Shown: positions 1 through 7,910, numbered from the stretch's first letter. The stretch is DNA of 32,329 nucleotides from Myxococcales bacterium (GCA_031262165.1 JAISIF010000113.1:1-32329); one strand, 5' to 3'. Notes: generated by a model from the letters alone, not told the origin. Program-made: numbers and translations.

Positions 1-83
1 GAGTCGCCACGCGCTACGAAAAAAACGCCGTCAATTTTCTGGGGTTTGTCCTCTTTGCTGCCATCAAAGTCTGGCTCGCATGA
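1..83 (+). CDS. IS5-type transposase, C-terminal fragment (cut by window edge)
   Basis: Reading from base 3, an open frame gives about 26 residues containing ATRYEKNAVNFLGFVLFAA and ending IKVWLA before a TGA at 81-83. A TRYxK...NFL...AAI..WL ending is characteristic of DDE transposases of the IS5 group, so this is the last part of such a gene, with the rest outside the window. It is too short for the ORF track. The following bases, read in reverse as tagggcctgtttgaaaatca (81-100), look like the kind of terminal inverted repeat expected just past an IS5-type gene. The family call rests on motif memory only; whether the element is intact cannot be seen. Confidence 0.6.
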   Translation, partial: VATRYEKNAVNFLGFVLFAAIKVWLA

Positions 84-97
84 TTTTCAAACAGGCC

Positions 98-118
98 CTA
101 ATTCAGGGATAAGTCCTA
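98..118. repeat. Right-end fragment of the ~150-bp hairpin repeat (family 1)
   Basis: The stretch ending cagggataagtcct matches the right terminal repeat of the full family-1 copies (for example agggataagtcct at 19155-19168). No recognisable interior precedes it; the transposase tail lies there instead. The IS may have replaced or truncated this copy. Confidence 0.55.
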
Positions 119-167
119 AGTAGAAAGTAGAGGCGGTTGGAGAATGACTTGCCGTTAAATTATTTCG

Positions 168-194
168 TTGACATGCCTGACGCCCAATTGGGCG
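168..194 (+). promoter_or_regulatory. Candidate promoter -35 and palindromic operator upstream of nfo
   Basis: A perfect TTGACA lies at 168-173. Seven bases downstream is a perfect 14-bp palindrome, cgcccaattgggcg (181-194). No convincing TATAAT follows at 17 bp, so the promoter itself is uncertain. The palindrome sits where a repressor would block polymerase about 80 bp before the nfo start. It could equally be a lone arm of the GGGCG...CGCCC repeats found elsewhere in the window. Confidence 0.3.
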
Positions 195-275
195 AATGCT
201 TTTGTCTAGAAAAGCAAATGAACTCATTTGGATCAAGCGATCGAACCAATGAGATCATATTCGAGGATTTCCCCC

Positions 276-1115
276 ATGTTCCAAATCGGTTGTCACCTGT
301 CCGCCGCCAAAGGTTTTCTTCAGATGGGACGGGAGGCCATCTCCATCAAGGCCAATACATTCCAATTCTTCACGCGCAATCCTCGTGGCGGAAATGCCAA
401 GGAGCTCGATCCCAGGGACGTGGCCGAATTCCTCGCGCTGGCCAAGGCAAATGGCATTCATCAAATCCTGGCCCATGCGCCCTACACGCTGAACGCCTGT
501 GCGGCGAATCCAAGCATTCGCGACTTCACACACCGCACGATGCTCGACGACCTGGCTCGCCTGGAAAGCGTGCCGGGCAATCTCTACAACTTCCATCCCG
601 GCAGCCACGTGGGGCAGGGCACGGAGAAGGGCATCGAGCTCATCGCCGAGACACTGAACGGCGTCCTGAGCAAGAGCCTGCGCACGACGGTGCTCCTGGA
701 GACCATGTCGGGCAAGGGCAGCGAGGTGGGGCGCAGCTTCGAGGAGCTGCGCGCCATCCTGGATCGCGTCGAGCTGTCAGAGAAAATGGGCGTTTGCCTG
801 GACACATGTCACGTCTATGACGCGGGCTACGACATCGTCCATGACCTCGACGGTGTCTTGGCGCGCTTCGACACCATCATTGGGTTGAATCGATTGAAGG
901 CAATTCACCTGAACGACAGCAAAAACCCATTCTCCAGCCACAAGGATCGCCATGAATTGCTTGGACAGGGCTCGCTGGGCATGCGGACCTTCGAGCGGAT
1001 CATCAACCATCCGAGCCTGAGGCATCTGCCCTTTTACCTGGAGACGCCCAACGACCTGCCTGGCTATGGGCAAGAGATCGCGACGCTCAAATCGCTGCGC
1101 CAGGGCGATGCCTGA
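276..1115 (+). CDS. nfo: Deoxyribonuclease IV (endonuclease IV, AP endonuclease)
   Basis: Cleaves the phosphodiester bond 5' of abasic sites in base-excision repair; cytoplasmic, with a trinuclear zinc TIM-barrel. The 279-residue protein has the usual family length. All expected metal-ligand motifs are present in order: [33 protein letters not shown] with HKDRHE, and LETP near the C-terminus, so it should be active. The ATG at 276 is preferred over the ORF-track start at 228 because the protein then begins [13 protein letters not shown], as family members do, and cgagga precedes it at good spacing. It stands alone and its stop is 13 nt from that of a convergent lipoprotein gene. Confidence 0.95.
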   Translation: MFQIGCHLSAAKGFLQMGREAISIKANTFQFFTRNPRGGNAKELDPRDVAEFLALAKANGIHQILAHAPYTLNACAANPSIRDFTHRTMLDDLARLESVPGNLYNFHPGSHVGQGTEKGIELIAETLNGVLSKSLRTTVLLETMSGKGSEVGRSFEELRAILDRVELSEKMGVCLDTCHVYDAGYDIVHDLDGVLARFDTIIGLNRLKAIHLNDSKNPFSSHKDRHELLGQGSLGMRTFERIINHPSLRHLPFYLETPNDLPGYGQEIATLKSLRQGDA

Positions 1116-1128
1116 TCCGAAGCAGGAT

Positions 1129-1410
1129 TCAGAAATCCCCGGCATCCATGGGATTGAAGATGGTCGGCGCCTGTGGTCCGGCGTCGAGCGCCTCCGAGGC
1201 ATCCATCCCAAAAGAGGCGTCCACGCCCAAGGCGTCGGGCTGGCCAGCGTCGATGAGCGCTTCGCCTGGATTGGCGTTGGCGTCTGGCTGCGAGAAGCTC
1301 GCATCCAACTCCTGCCTGAGCTCGTCGCGCTTCTGCTGCTGACACGCGACCAGGGCAAAGAGAGAGGCGAAGAGCCCTGACATCATCCAAAACGTGATCT
1401 TCCTCGTCAT
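1129..1410 (-). CDS. Small Asp-rich lipoprotein, unknown function
   Basis: A 93-residue product starting MTRKITFWMMSGLFASLFAL with a lipobox (LVAC, Cys23) and no obvious folded domain. The mature part is short, charged and rich in DAG/DAS tracts (QPDALGVDASFGMDASEALD), the linker style of myxobacterial-type lipoproteins. The start at 1410 is chosen over the 1770 start in the ORF track because ggatggag lies just upstream and the signal peptide begins there; the upstream extension looks random. No partner domain follows, so it may be a tethered linker remnant or a small surface lipoprotein. The lipidation signal is clear; the function is not. Confidence 0.7.
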   Translation of the reverse strand: MTRKITFWMMSGLFASLFALVACQQQKRDELRQELDASFSQPDANANPGEALIDAGQPDALGVDASFGMDASEALDAGPQAPTIFNPMDAGDF

Positions 1411-1883
1411 CGCTCCATCCTTTTCTGAGCGTTTCTTTTCAACGCCGGGCACATGGTTTGACGGCTTCGAAAATATGGCATCCACCTCAGAATCGGCATT
1501 CCCCTGATTGGGAGGGGTGCTCAAAATGGATCGCTTCGTTCGCAATGATGAATCCTTGAAAGTGAATGATTTGAAGACGAGGCCCTCAAGTATTTCGTTA
1601 TAGTAATTCGAATGGACAATGACGATCGCCTGGCCGGACGCACCTACAATTCGATTCGGACGCGTCAAAGGAATCGTGTCCCCGCTTTTCCGGACGGCTA
1701 AAGTCGAAATTACCGGCATCAATTCATCATAGAGAATTGATGAAGCGGGAATACCGATGACCGATCTCACGGAATTTTCTGCCGCATCGAAACGGTTTCG
1801 AAGAAGTCGAATTCAGCGATGCCTATTCGGGCCTATTCGGTTTCAGCGTCGCCAACAGCGTCTTCACTCGAGCGCTGGAGGTA
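1411..1883. other. Non-coding stretch with a nested inverted repeat
   Basis: No credible gene is seen here: the minus frame stays open to 1770, but its translation has no recognisable features. The region is less GC-rich than the genes. At 1681-1749 an outer pair cccgctt/aagcggg (1681-1687 and 1743-1749) encloses an inner perfect 9-bp pair catcaattc/gaattgatg (1717-1725 and 1734-1742). Imperfect pairing continues outward to about 1670 and 1757. It could be a degenerate mobile hairpin element or a structured RNA. Confidence 0.35.
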
Positions 1884-2029
1884 AGGACTAATCCCTTCAT
1901 TATCCCGTCGCCCCACTCGTCGGTGAAACGCCAGTCTTCGTTGCTTCGCTCTTCACTTCCGTCTGGAAGCTCCCGCCTGACATTCCCCGTCCTTCGCGGT
2001 GCAAAGGTCCTAATGAAGGGATTAGTCCT
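1884..2029. repeat. Family-1 hairpin repeat, copy A (146 bp)
   Basis: Begins aggactaatcccttcatta and ends with its exact reverse complement, a perfect 19-bp terminal inverted repeat. The interior contains the shared family sequence, including the apical hairpin cttcc-gtct-ggaag (1956-1969). It lies between the minus-strand lipoprotein and the plus-strand SPFH gene, upstream of both, so it could influence either promoter. No transposase is encoded. This copy has the cleanest termini of the family. Confidence 0.85.
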
Positions 2030-2058
2030 AAATCGACAAAACCGCTGGAACTCCTCAC

Positions 2059-2088
2059 TTGATGCGCGAACTCGAATTTTCCTATAGG
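2059..2088 (+). promoter_or_regulatory. Candidate sigma70-type promoter of the SPFH gene
   Basis: TTGATG at 2059-2064, an 18-bp spacer, and TATAGG at 2083-2088, about 75 bp before the start codon. Each box matches consensus at four of six positions. It lies just downstream of repeat copy A. Confidence 0.3.
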
Positions 2089-2161
2089 CGCCGCGCCCTC
2101 TCGGGCGGCCATCGCAAAACCAAACCGAAGCTGGCTCCCCAAAACAGACAGGAGAACCGAC

Positions 2162-3337
2162 ATGGGATTTTTCAGCGAAGCAAAGCGGAATTTCATCGCC
2201 CGCAGTGAAGAGGCGCGCGCCGACATCATCTATCGCTACCCCGAGAAGAACATTCGGCTCCTCACACAACTCACCTGCCAGCCCGACGAGTCGGCGGTCT
2301 TCGTCAAGAATGGCCAGGTCGTCGGCGTGCTCGGGCCAGGGCAACACAGCCTCAGCTCGAACAACATCCCATTCCTCTCCTCGCTCCTCGAAAAAGTGAC
2401 GGGCGGCGACCTGTTCATCGCCGAGATCTATTTCGTCTCGATGCGCGAGATCACGGGCGTCCGCTTCGGTGGCCCGCTGGGCGCCATCACCGACTCCGTC
2501 ACCCAGATGATGTGCGAGGCCAAGGTCTTCGGTGACTTCTCGGTCGTCGTCACCGATCCGGCGAAGCTCATCTTCGGCAGTGTGGGCTCCGGCCGCCAGC
2601 TTCAGACGAACAACGCCTTCCTCGACTGGTTCAAGTCCATCCTGCTCAAGTTCATGTCGGACGCGGTGGGCGAGCTCGGGATGCAGGGCTGGTCGCTCAA
2701 CAAGATGCTCAGCCCGCACTTCAAGCTGGAGCTCCAGAAGGCGCTGCTCGAGCAGATCAAGGAAGAGGTCGATCGCTACGGCCTGAGCATCGTCCAGTTC
2801 GGCAACTTCGTCCTGTCGATTGGCGACGAGGACAAGGCCGAGCTGAACAAGCGCAACATGGCCATCGCCGACGACGAGCGCCGCATGAAGATGGCGCAGA
2901 ATCCGGCCTACATGGCCGTGGCCCAGGCCGAGATGATGCGCGGGGCGGGGCAGGGGATGTCCAAGGGCGGCGAAGGTGCGGGGGGCGCGCTGGCCGGAAT
3001 GGGCATGGGGATGGGGATGGGCTTGGCCAACATGTTCCAGCAGCAACAGCAGGGGGTGATGCAGCCGTCCGCTGCCTCGACGCAGTCACTGCCTCAGCCT
3101 CAGATGCTCGTCTGTCCCTCGTGCGGACAGGGCACGGCGCCCGGCAAGTTCTGCAACCAGTGCGGACAGCCCCTCGCGCCGCCGATGGCCAAGTGCGCGT
3201 GCGGCGCGGACCTGGCCCCAAGCGCGAAGTTCTGCAACCAGTGCGGCAAGCCTGCGGGGCCAAAGAAGTGCGAGTGTGGCGAGGCGCTCGCGGCGGGCGT
3301 GAAATTCTGCGCGGGCTGCGGCAAGCCAACGGGGTGA
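2162..3337 (+). CDS. SPFH-domain protein with three C-terminal zinc ribbons (YdjI/COG4260 type)
   Basis: A 391-residue protein of the stomatin/prohibitin-like family described as 'membrane protease subunit with C-terminal Zn ribbon'. Residues about 20-245 form the SPFH-like domain, followed by a helix (KAELNKRNMAIADDERRMK), then a Met/Gly/Gln-rich linker (GMGMGMGMG, QQQQQ). The tail has three short zinc ribbons, each ending FC-x2-CG: CPSCGQG..FCNQCG, CACGAD..FCNQCG and CECGEA..FCAGCG. No transmembrane helix or signal peptide is evident, so membrane association would be peripheral. The start is supported by aggag a few bases upstream. It is a single gene ending at a strong terminator. Family members are thought to scaffold membrane or stress complexes; the exact role is unknown. 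Confidence 0.85.
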   Translation: MGFFSEAKRNFIARSEEARADIIYRYPEKNIRLLTQLTCQPDESAVFVKNGQVVGVLGPGQHSLSSNNIPFLSSLLEKVTGGDLFIAEIYFVSMREITGVRFGGPLGAITDSVTQMMCEAKVFGDFSVVVTDPAKLIFGSVGSGRQLQTNNAFLDWFKSILLKFMSDAVGELGMQGWSLNKMLSPHFKLELQKALLEQIKEEVDRYGLSIVQFGNFVLSIGDEDKAELNKRNMAIADDERRMKMAQNPAYMAVAQAEMMRGAGQGMSKGGEGAGGALAGMGMGMGMGLANMFQQQQQGVMQPSAASTQSLPQPQMLVCPSCGQGTAPGKFCNQCGQPLAPPMAKCACGADLAPSAKFCNQCGKPAGPKKCECGEALAAGVKFCAGCGKPTG

Positions 3338-3360
3338 TTCCCATCGCGCTCCAATGAATC

Positions 3361-3388
3361 AAAAGGCGACCGAAACGGTCGCTTTTTT
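3361..3388 (+). terminator. Rho-independent terminator after the SPFH gene
   Basis: Perfect 7-bp stem gcgaccg-aaa-cggtcgc (3366-3382) followed by six T, and preceded by AAAA that can extend the stem. It lies 23 nt past the SPFH stop codon. Confidence 0.9.
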
Positions 3389-3415
3389 CATTTGGTTCTG
3401 ACTCGGAAGGCGCGT

Positions 3416-3512
3416 CGTCATCGCGAGGATCGAAGGCGACGAAGCACTCCAAGGAACCATCGACGGACAGAGCCAACTTCCCTGGATGGCTTCGCTCTCG
3501 CTCGCAATGACG
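3416..3512. repeat. CGTCATTGCGAG-type dispersed hairpin repeat
   Basis: Ends cgtcatcgcgag (3416-3427) and ctcgcaatgacg (3501-3512) are inverted repeats matching at 11 of 12 positions. Inside, cgaagcactcca pairs with tggatggcttcg at 10 of 12. This resembles a palindromic dispersed repeat with ends CGTCATTGCGAG that is common in many bacterial genomes. It sits in the leader of mnmA and is unrelated in sequence to families 1 and 2. Confidence 0.7.
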
Positions 3513-3619
3513 GAGCGTTTCGATCGTTTTGGGCGTGTTCCTGGCCTGAGTGTCGAGAGAGGCATTGTCCAAAGGGAAACCCAAACGCCATCGCCATGCC
3601 CCACCGTTCGACTGCCGCC

Positions 3620-4717
3620 ATGACCGACGATGCTCCCAAGCCCACTGTCCTCGTTGCCCTGAGCGGAGGGGTCGACTCCAGCGTCGCCGCCCACCTGCTC
3701 CAGCGGCAGGGTTACCCGCTCATCTCCGCGACGCTCCAGCTCAACCCCTGTGAAGATCGCGGCATCGCGCGCTCGTGTTGCGGCGTGGACGCGGTGCTCT
3801 CGGCGCGTCGCGTCGCGAGCTTGCTCGGCATCGAGCACGTCCTCATCGACTGCCGCGGCGAATTTCAAGAGCGCGTGCTCAGGCCAGCGTGGGAGGCCTA
3901 TGCGCGCGGCCTCACGCCGAGCCCGTGCATCCTGTGCAACGAGCGCATCAAGCTGGGCCTGCTCGCGGACAAGGCCCTGCGCCTGGGTGCCACCCACATC
4001 GCCACGGGCCACTATGCCCGCATCCGACGTGATGAATCAGGCAGGCCATCGCTCTGCCGCGGGCTCGATGTCGGGAAGGATCAGGCCTACTTCCTCTTCT
4101 CGCTTCGACCAGCGCAGCTCGATCGCCTGCTCCTGCCGCTCGGTGAATTTTCCAAGCCCGAGGTGCGCGCGCTCGCGATCGAGCTCGGGCTGCCAACGGC
4201 AGAGCGGCGCGAGAGCCAGGACGCCTGCCTCGCCACGTCGGCGGATGGCTTTGCCGAATCGCTGCGCCTGCGCTTCGACGCGGAGCCGCTCAGAGGTCCG
4301 ATCCTCGACGCCGACGGCCGTGTGCTCGGCCAGCACGAGGGACTGCACCGCTTCACGATCGGGCAGCGCCGCGCGCTCGGGGTGAGCGTGGGCCACCGCG
4401 CGTTCGTCCGGGCGCTTCGGGCGAGCGACGGCGCCGTCCTGCTGACAGGCGACGAGTGCGCGCTGTGGTCCAGGCAGATGCGCGTGCGCTGCGTCCACCT
4501 CGATCATCCGAGCGAAGGAGCGCTGCGCTGCGATGTCCAGATCCGCTCCCGCCACAAGGCCGCGCCAGCACTCGTCGAGCGCTTGGAAGCTGATTCAGCG
4601 CTCGTCCAGGTGACGTTCGACGAGGCACAGCGCGCCATCACTCCTGGACAGGCCGCCGTGTTCTTCGAGGGCGAGCGCGTCGTCGGGGGAGGTTGGATCG
4701 AGCCATTCGAAGTCTGA
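3620..4717 (+). CDS. mnmA: tRNA-specific 2-thiouridylase MnmA
   Basis: Thiolates U34 of Lys, Glu and Gln tRNAs using ATP and persulfide sulfur delivered by a relay. From the chosen start the protein has 365 residues, the usual length. The PP-loop SGGVDSS is at about 15-21. CILCNERIK carries the catalytic Cys (about 106), and the second Cys is in ESQDACLAT (about 203; many homologues have SQ-x-ICF here). GATHIATGHYARI, GKDQAYFLF and HRFTIGQRRALGV are further family blocks. The ORF-track start at 3392 is rejected: its N-terminal 76 residues are translated repeat DNA. ATG 3620 gives a normal N-terminus (MTDDAPKPTVLVALSGG); ATG 3596 is an alternative. Neither has a clear Shine-Dalgarno. Confidence 0.93.
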   Translation: MTDDAPKPTVLVALSGGVDSSVAAHLLQRQGYPLISATLQLNPCEDRGIARSCCGVDAVLSARRVASLLGIEHVLIDCRGEFQERVLRPAWEAYARGLTPSPCILCNERIKLGLLADKALRLGATHIATGHYARIRRDESGRPSLCRGLDVGKDQAYFLFSLRPAQLDRLLLPLGEFSKPEVRALAIELGLPTAERRESQDACLATSADGFAESLRLRFDAEPLRGPILDADGRVLGQHEGLHRFTIGQRRALGVSVGHRAFVRALRASDGAVLLTGDECALWSRQMRVRCVHLDHPSEGALRCDVQIRSRHKAAPALVERLEADSALVQVTFDEAQRAITPGQAAVFFEGERVVGGGWIEPFEV

Positions 4718-4764
4718 GCCCGTGTCGGCTGACGCTGGCGATTTCGACCAGCAACGATGCGGGC

Positions 4765-4852
4765 CTGTAGGGACGTCTCGCGTGCAGCGGCTGTCGTGTT
4801 TGCGTCGAATGCCGACCGCGCAGGCAGGGCGTTGCGCGCGAAGCTCCTACAG
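4765..4852. repeat. Degenerate family-2 element (palindromic arms around a core)
   Basis: Outer ends ctgtag/ctacag are inverted. The interior tgtcgtgtttgcgtcgaat followed by gccgacc and cagggcgttgcgcgcg aligns with the clean copy at 27095-27164 (gtcgtatttgtgtcgactg, acgacc, cagggcgttgcacg). The arms have decayed. It lies downstream of mnmA. Confidence 0.55.
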
Positions 4853-5241
4853 AAAGCGCACAGGGCTCTCGGTTGGAATCATCGGAAACTGACCGCTCTG
4901 TGCTCCGGCATTGAACGCGGTGGATTGACTTCCCCTTGCGCTCAGCTAAGGGCCGCCCCTTTTCATGCGCGCTCGCCCACGCGGGCCGGGCCTCTGGTGA
5001 TCCTGAAAAATCCAAATTCGATGGGAGTTTCCATGTCGAAGGCGAACAACGATGTGGTGATTGGGATCGACCGAGGCTGATGTCGCTGACGGGAAGATTC
5101 GCAGGCGCTTTCGCTGTCTTGATGAAAGGGCCTCATCTTTTCCGAGCGCAGGGAGCGCGTCCACGCCTAGAGGTTCACGCGAATCAGCGGTTCCACGGGG
5201 TGAGGTCCATTCCCGGCCTTCACGAAAGGGAAAGTTTCGAC
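4853..5241. other. Intergenic region before the oxidoreductase operon
   Basis: No full gene is visible. The only coding-like trace is a 15-codon ORF at 5033-5080 (listed separately). The operon promoter presumably lies here, but no convincing -10/-35 pair was found. Confidence 0.3.
5033..5080 (+). pseudogene. Mini-ORF resembling the N-terminus of an actin-fold (kinase/Hsp70-like) protein
   Basis: ATG with gggag five to six bases upstream, then MSKANNDVVIGIDRG and a TGA. The VIGIDxG pattern resembles the phosphate-1 loop at the start of FGGY kinases, Hsp70 and related ASKHA proteins, which would continue with GT. Here it stops at once, and no continuation was recognised in other frames. It could be a decayed gene start, a leader peptide or chance. 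Confidence 0.2.
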
Positions 5242-5655
5242 ATGACGTCTTCTTCTTCCAGCGAGCCGAGGCTCGCGACGGCTTTGGAACCCTCGGGAGA
5301 GCGCGAGGGCGCGGCGCCGGAGCCGCCCGTGAGCATCTCTCCGAAGAAGGTGGCGCGCGGCACCACGGCCATCGAGCGGGAGCTGTGCAAGGGCTGCGGG
5401 TTCTGCATCGAGTTCTGCCCAGCGCGCGCGCTCGACTTCGACAAGGCCTTCAATGCCAAGGGCTACCATCCGCCCCGCCTGTCGCGACCCGAGGCGTGTG
5501 TCGGGTGCAACCTGTGCGGCCTCTACTGTCCCGACTTCGCCATCTTCGGCTACCCGCTCCCCCCCCGTGACCTCGATTCGGCCGAACGCTCCGCGCCAGC
5601 CGACCAGGAAAACGAGGCCGATCGATCTCCTGAGGATCCAGAGGAATCCCGATGA
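5242..5655 (+). CDS. korD: 2-oxoacid:ferredoxin oxidoreductase, delta (ferredoxin-like) subunit
   Basis: Carries two [4Fe-4S] clusters that pass electrons from the catalytic subunits to soluble ferredoxin. CKGCGFCIEFCP (Cys 49, 52, 55, 59) and CVGCNLCGLYCP (Cys 86, 89, 92, 96) are both complete. At 137 residues it is somewhat longer than typical delta subunits because of a Ser/Pro/Glu-rich N-terminal extension (about 35 residues) and an acidic tail. The start is ATG 5242, with aaaggga upstream; the longer ORF-track frame from 4936 has no support. Its stop overlaps the start of korA (ATGA), implying translational coupling. The D-A-B-C gene order matches oorDABC of epsilonproteobacteria and favours 2-oxoglutarate as substrate, but substrate cannot be proven from sequence. 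Confidence 0.88.
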   Translation: MTSSSSSEPRLATALEPSGEREGAAPEPPVSISPKKVARGTTAIERELCKGCGFCIEFCPARALDFDKAFNAKGYHPPRLSRPEACVGCNLCGLYCPDFAIFGYPLPPRDLDSAERSAPADQENEADRSPEDPEESR

Positions 5656-6848
5656 AGCCAGATTCGCGCGGCCTGTTGAGCGGTCGCCTTTTCATCGACG
5701 GCGATCACGCCTGTGCCGAGGGCGCCATCGCGGCTGGCTGCCGGTTCACGGCTGGCTATCCCATCACGCCCTCCACCGAGGTCGTCGAGCGCCTGGCGCA
5801 GCGCTTCCCCTTCGTCGGCGGCACCTTCATCCAGATGGAGGACGAGCTCGCCGCGTCCATCACCGTGCTCGGCGCGGTCTGGGGCGGCGCCAAGGCCATC
5901 TGTGTGACGAGTGGGCCGGGCTTCTCGCTGATGATGGAGCACCTGGGCTACGCGGCCATGACCGAGACGCCCGTGGTGTTCATCGACGTGCAGCGCGGCG
6001 GTCCATCCACGGGCCTGCCGACCTTGCCCGCACAGGGCGACATGATGCAGGCGCGCTGGGGGACGCACGGCGACTGCCGCTTCATCGCGCTGTGCCCGAG
6101 CTCACCGCAGGAGTGCTTCGACCTGACCATCGAGGCGTTCAACCTCTCCGAGCGCTTTCGCACGCCCGTGCTCCTGATGATGGACGAGGTCGTCGGCCAC
6201 ATGACAGAGCGCGTCGTCATTCCGTCCGCGGACGACCTCGACATCGTGCCGCGCCGCTACACCGACAAGGCGCCGGGCGAGTTCAAGCTGTTCGAGCCGC
6301 GAGACGATCTCGTCCCGGACATGTGTCGCGCTGGCCAGGGCCACCGCATCCACCTGACGGGGCTCACGCACGACGAGCGCGGCTACCCGGTCCTCAACGC
6401 GGACACTCAGGACCGCCTCGTTCGGCGCCTCGCCGACAAGATCGAGCGGAATGCGGCCCAGATCGTCCGCGTCGAGGAGCGCAACCTCGACGGCGCGGAC
6501 ATCGCCGTCGTGGCCTATGGCATCACGGCGCGCATCGCCGAGCGCGCCATCGAGATGGCGCGGGCGCAGGGCATCCAGGTCGGGTCGCTGCGCCTCATCA
6601 CGGCCTGGCCTTTCCCGACCGAGCGCCTCCAGCGCCTGGCCAGCGAGGTCTCGGCCATCGTCGTGCCCGAGCTGAACCTCGGACAGATGGTGCTCGAAGT
6701 CGAACGTGTGGTCGCGGGCAGATGCCGCGTCATCTCAGTGGATCACGCTGGCGGCACGGTCCACTTGCCCAAGCAGATCCACGCGGCCATCGAGAGCGCG
6801 GCGAGAGAGGCTGGCGTGATGAGGCTGCCCCTCGCCAGCGAGCGATGA
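5652..6848 (+). CDS. korA: 2-oxoacid (probably 2-oxoglutarate):ferredoxin oxidoreductase, alpha subunit
   Basis: Pairs with KorB to decarboxylate a 2-oxoacid to its acyl-CoA, reducing ferredoxin; this would be the ferredoxin-linked version of the 2-oxoglutarate step in the TCA cycle. The 398-residue sequence begins with the pyrimidine-binding domain (AAGCRFTAGYPITPSTEVV, then QMEDELAASITVLGAVWGG and CVTSGPGFSLM). It continues with QRGGPSTGLPT..QGDMMQARWG, typical of alpha subunits, and a C-terminal transketolase-like domain (DIAVVAYGITARIAERAI). There is no fused gamma domain, since gamma is a separate downstream gene. The start overlaps the korD stop. A 43-nt gap containing aaagaga precedes korB. 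Confidence 0.92.
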   Translation: MKPDSRGLLSGRLFIDGDHACAEGAIAAGCRFTAGYPITPSTEVVERLAQRFPFVGGTFIQMEDELAASITVLGAVWGGAKAICVTSGPGFSLMMEHLGYAAMTETPVVFIDVQRGGPSTGLPTLPAQGDMMQARWGTHGDCRFIALCPSSPQECFDLTIEAFNLSERFRTPVLLMMDEVVGHMTERVVIPSADDLDIVPRRYTDKAPGEFKLFEPRDDLVPDMCRAGQGHRIHLTGLTHDERGYPVLNADTQDRLVRRLADKIERNAAQIVRVEERNLDGADIAVVAYGITARIAERAIEMARAQGIQVGSLRLITAWPFPTERLQRLASEVSAIVVPELNLGQMVLEVERVVAGRCRVISVDHAGGTVHLPKQIHAAIESAAREAGVMRLPLASER

Positions 6849-6891
6849 AGGAGGCGGGATCTCGCTCCCGCTCTGTCGAAACGAAAGAGAC

Positions 6892-7791
6892 ATGAGCCCA
6901 ACACCTGAAAACCCCGTCCGAAAGCTCCTGCGCACCGAGCGGATGCCCAGCATCTGGTGTCCGGGCTGCGGCATTGGCACGACCGTCAACTGTTTCGCGC
7001 GCGCGCTCGCCGAGAATGGCAAACGCCAGGACGAGCTGGCTGTGGTCAGCGGCATCGGCTGCACGGGCCGCGTGGCTGGCTACCTCGACCTGGACTCGTT
7101 CCACACGACGCACGGTCGCGCACTGCCCTTTGCCACGGGCCTCAAGCTCGCCAACCCCAAGCTCGACGTCGTCGTCTATTCGGGCGACGGCGACCTGACG
7201 GCCATCGGTGGCAACCACCTGATCCACGCGGCGCGGCGCAACCTCGACCTGCTGTGCATCTGCGTGAACAACCTGACCTATGGCATGACCGGCGGTCAGC
7301 TCACGCCGACCACACCGCAGCCAGCCATCGCCTCGACGACGCCCTACGGCGCGTTCGAGCCGACGTTCAACCTGCCGCGCCTGGCTGCCTCGTCCGGCGC
7401 GAGCTACGTCGCGCGCTGGACCACCTTCCACGTGCGTCAGCTCACCAAGACCATCCGCGAGGCGCTCGACCGCAAGGGCTTTCGCTTCATCGAAATCCTC
7501 TCCCCGTGTCCGACGCTCTTCCTGAGGCGCAACCGCCTGGGCGAGGCCATCGACGAGATGCGCTTCTACCGAGAGAACAGCGTCATCAAAAACTTCGCGG
7601 AAACGCGCGAAGCCGAGCTCGGCTACCGAGACTCGATCCTCGTCGGCAAGTTCGTCGATCTCGATCGCTCGCGCCCGACGTGGCGCGAGGCCTACGCGGC
7701 GCGTCATGCCGAGGTGCTCGGCGATCGCTTCATCCGCTGGACAGGCCCGGCGGAGGACGAGGTGCGCGGGCCAGGAGAGGGCGAGGCGTAG
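6892..7791 (+). CDS. korB: 2-oxoacid:ferredoxin oxidoreductase, beta (TPP-binding) subunit
   Basis: Binds thiamine diphosphate and the catalytic [4Fe-4S] cluster. The cluster cysteines are visible as WCPGCGIG (Cys23, Cys26), GIGCTGR (Cys57) and LSPCPT (about 205). The TPP/Mg motif is GDGDLTAIGGNH followed by NNLTYGMTGGQ, both typical. The length of 299 residues is normal. The stop codon TAG (7789-7791) is immediately followed by the first base of a 119-bp inverted-repeat element that separates it from korC. Confidence 0.93.
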   Translation: MSPTPENPVRKLLRTERMPSIWCPGCGIGTTVNCFARALAENGKRQDELAVVSGIGCTGRVAGYLDLDSFHTTHGRALPFATGLKLANPKLDVVVYSGDGDLTAIGGNHLIHAARRNLDLLCICVNNLTYGMTGGQLTPTTPQPAIASTTPYGAFEPTFNLPRLAASSGASYVARWTTFHVRQLTKTIREALDRKGFRFIEILSPCPTLFLRRNRLGEAIDEMRFYRENSVIKNFAETREAELGYRDSILVGKFVDLDRSRPTWREAYAARHAEVLGDRFIRWTGPAEDEVRGPGEGEA

Positions 7792-7910
7792 GGGGCGATT
7801 ATCAATCGCCCGTCGTCGGAAAATGTCTGTCGTCGGAAAGAGCCTGTCGTTGACAACAATCCGAATGAGCGTCGTGAAGGAATTGCGAACGGGCGATTGA
7901 TAATCGCCCC
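7792..7910. repeat. Family-2 element with perfect 21-bp inverted repeats, inside the kor operon
   Basis: The left arm 7792-7812 (gggcgattatcaatcgccc plus flanks) is the exact reverse complement of 7890-7910. Each arm is itself nearly palindromic, so each can form a small hairpin and the two can also pair with each other. The 77-bp core holds two copies of tgtcgtcgg/cgtcgtcgga-like sequence and no gene. It starts at the base after the korB stop and ends 39 bp before the korC start. It could attenuate or process the operon mRNA. Confidence 0.9.

Noticed and set aside
1823-3046. 407-aa minus-strand ORF opposite the SPFH gene
   Set aside because: Antisense shadow, rich in His/Leu/Asp/Glu from complementary codons; no start or domain support.
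4936-5241. N-terminal extension of korD from 4936
   Set aside because: No Shine-Dalgarno, and the translation before 5242 is unlike any ferredoxin subunit.
5453-6895. 480-aa plus-strand ORF across korA
   Set aside because: Shadow frame of korA; Arg/Ala/His-rich, low-information translation. The korA frame has all family motifs.
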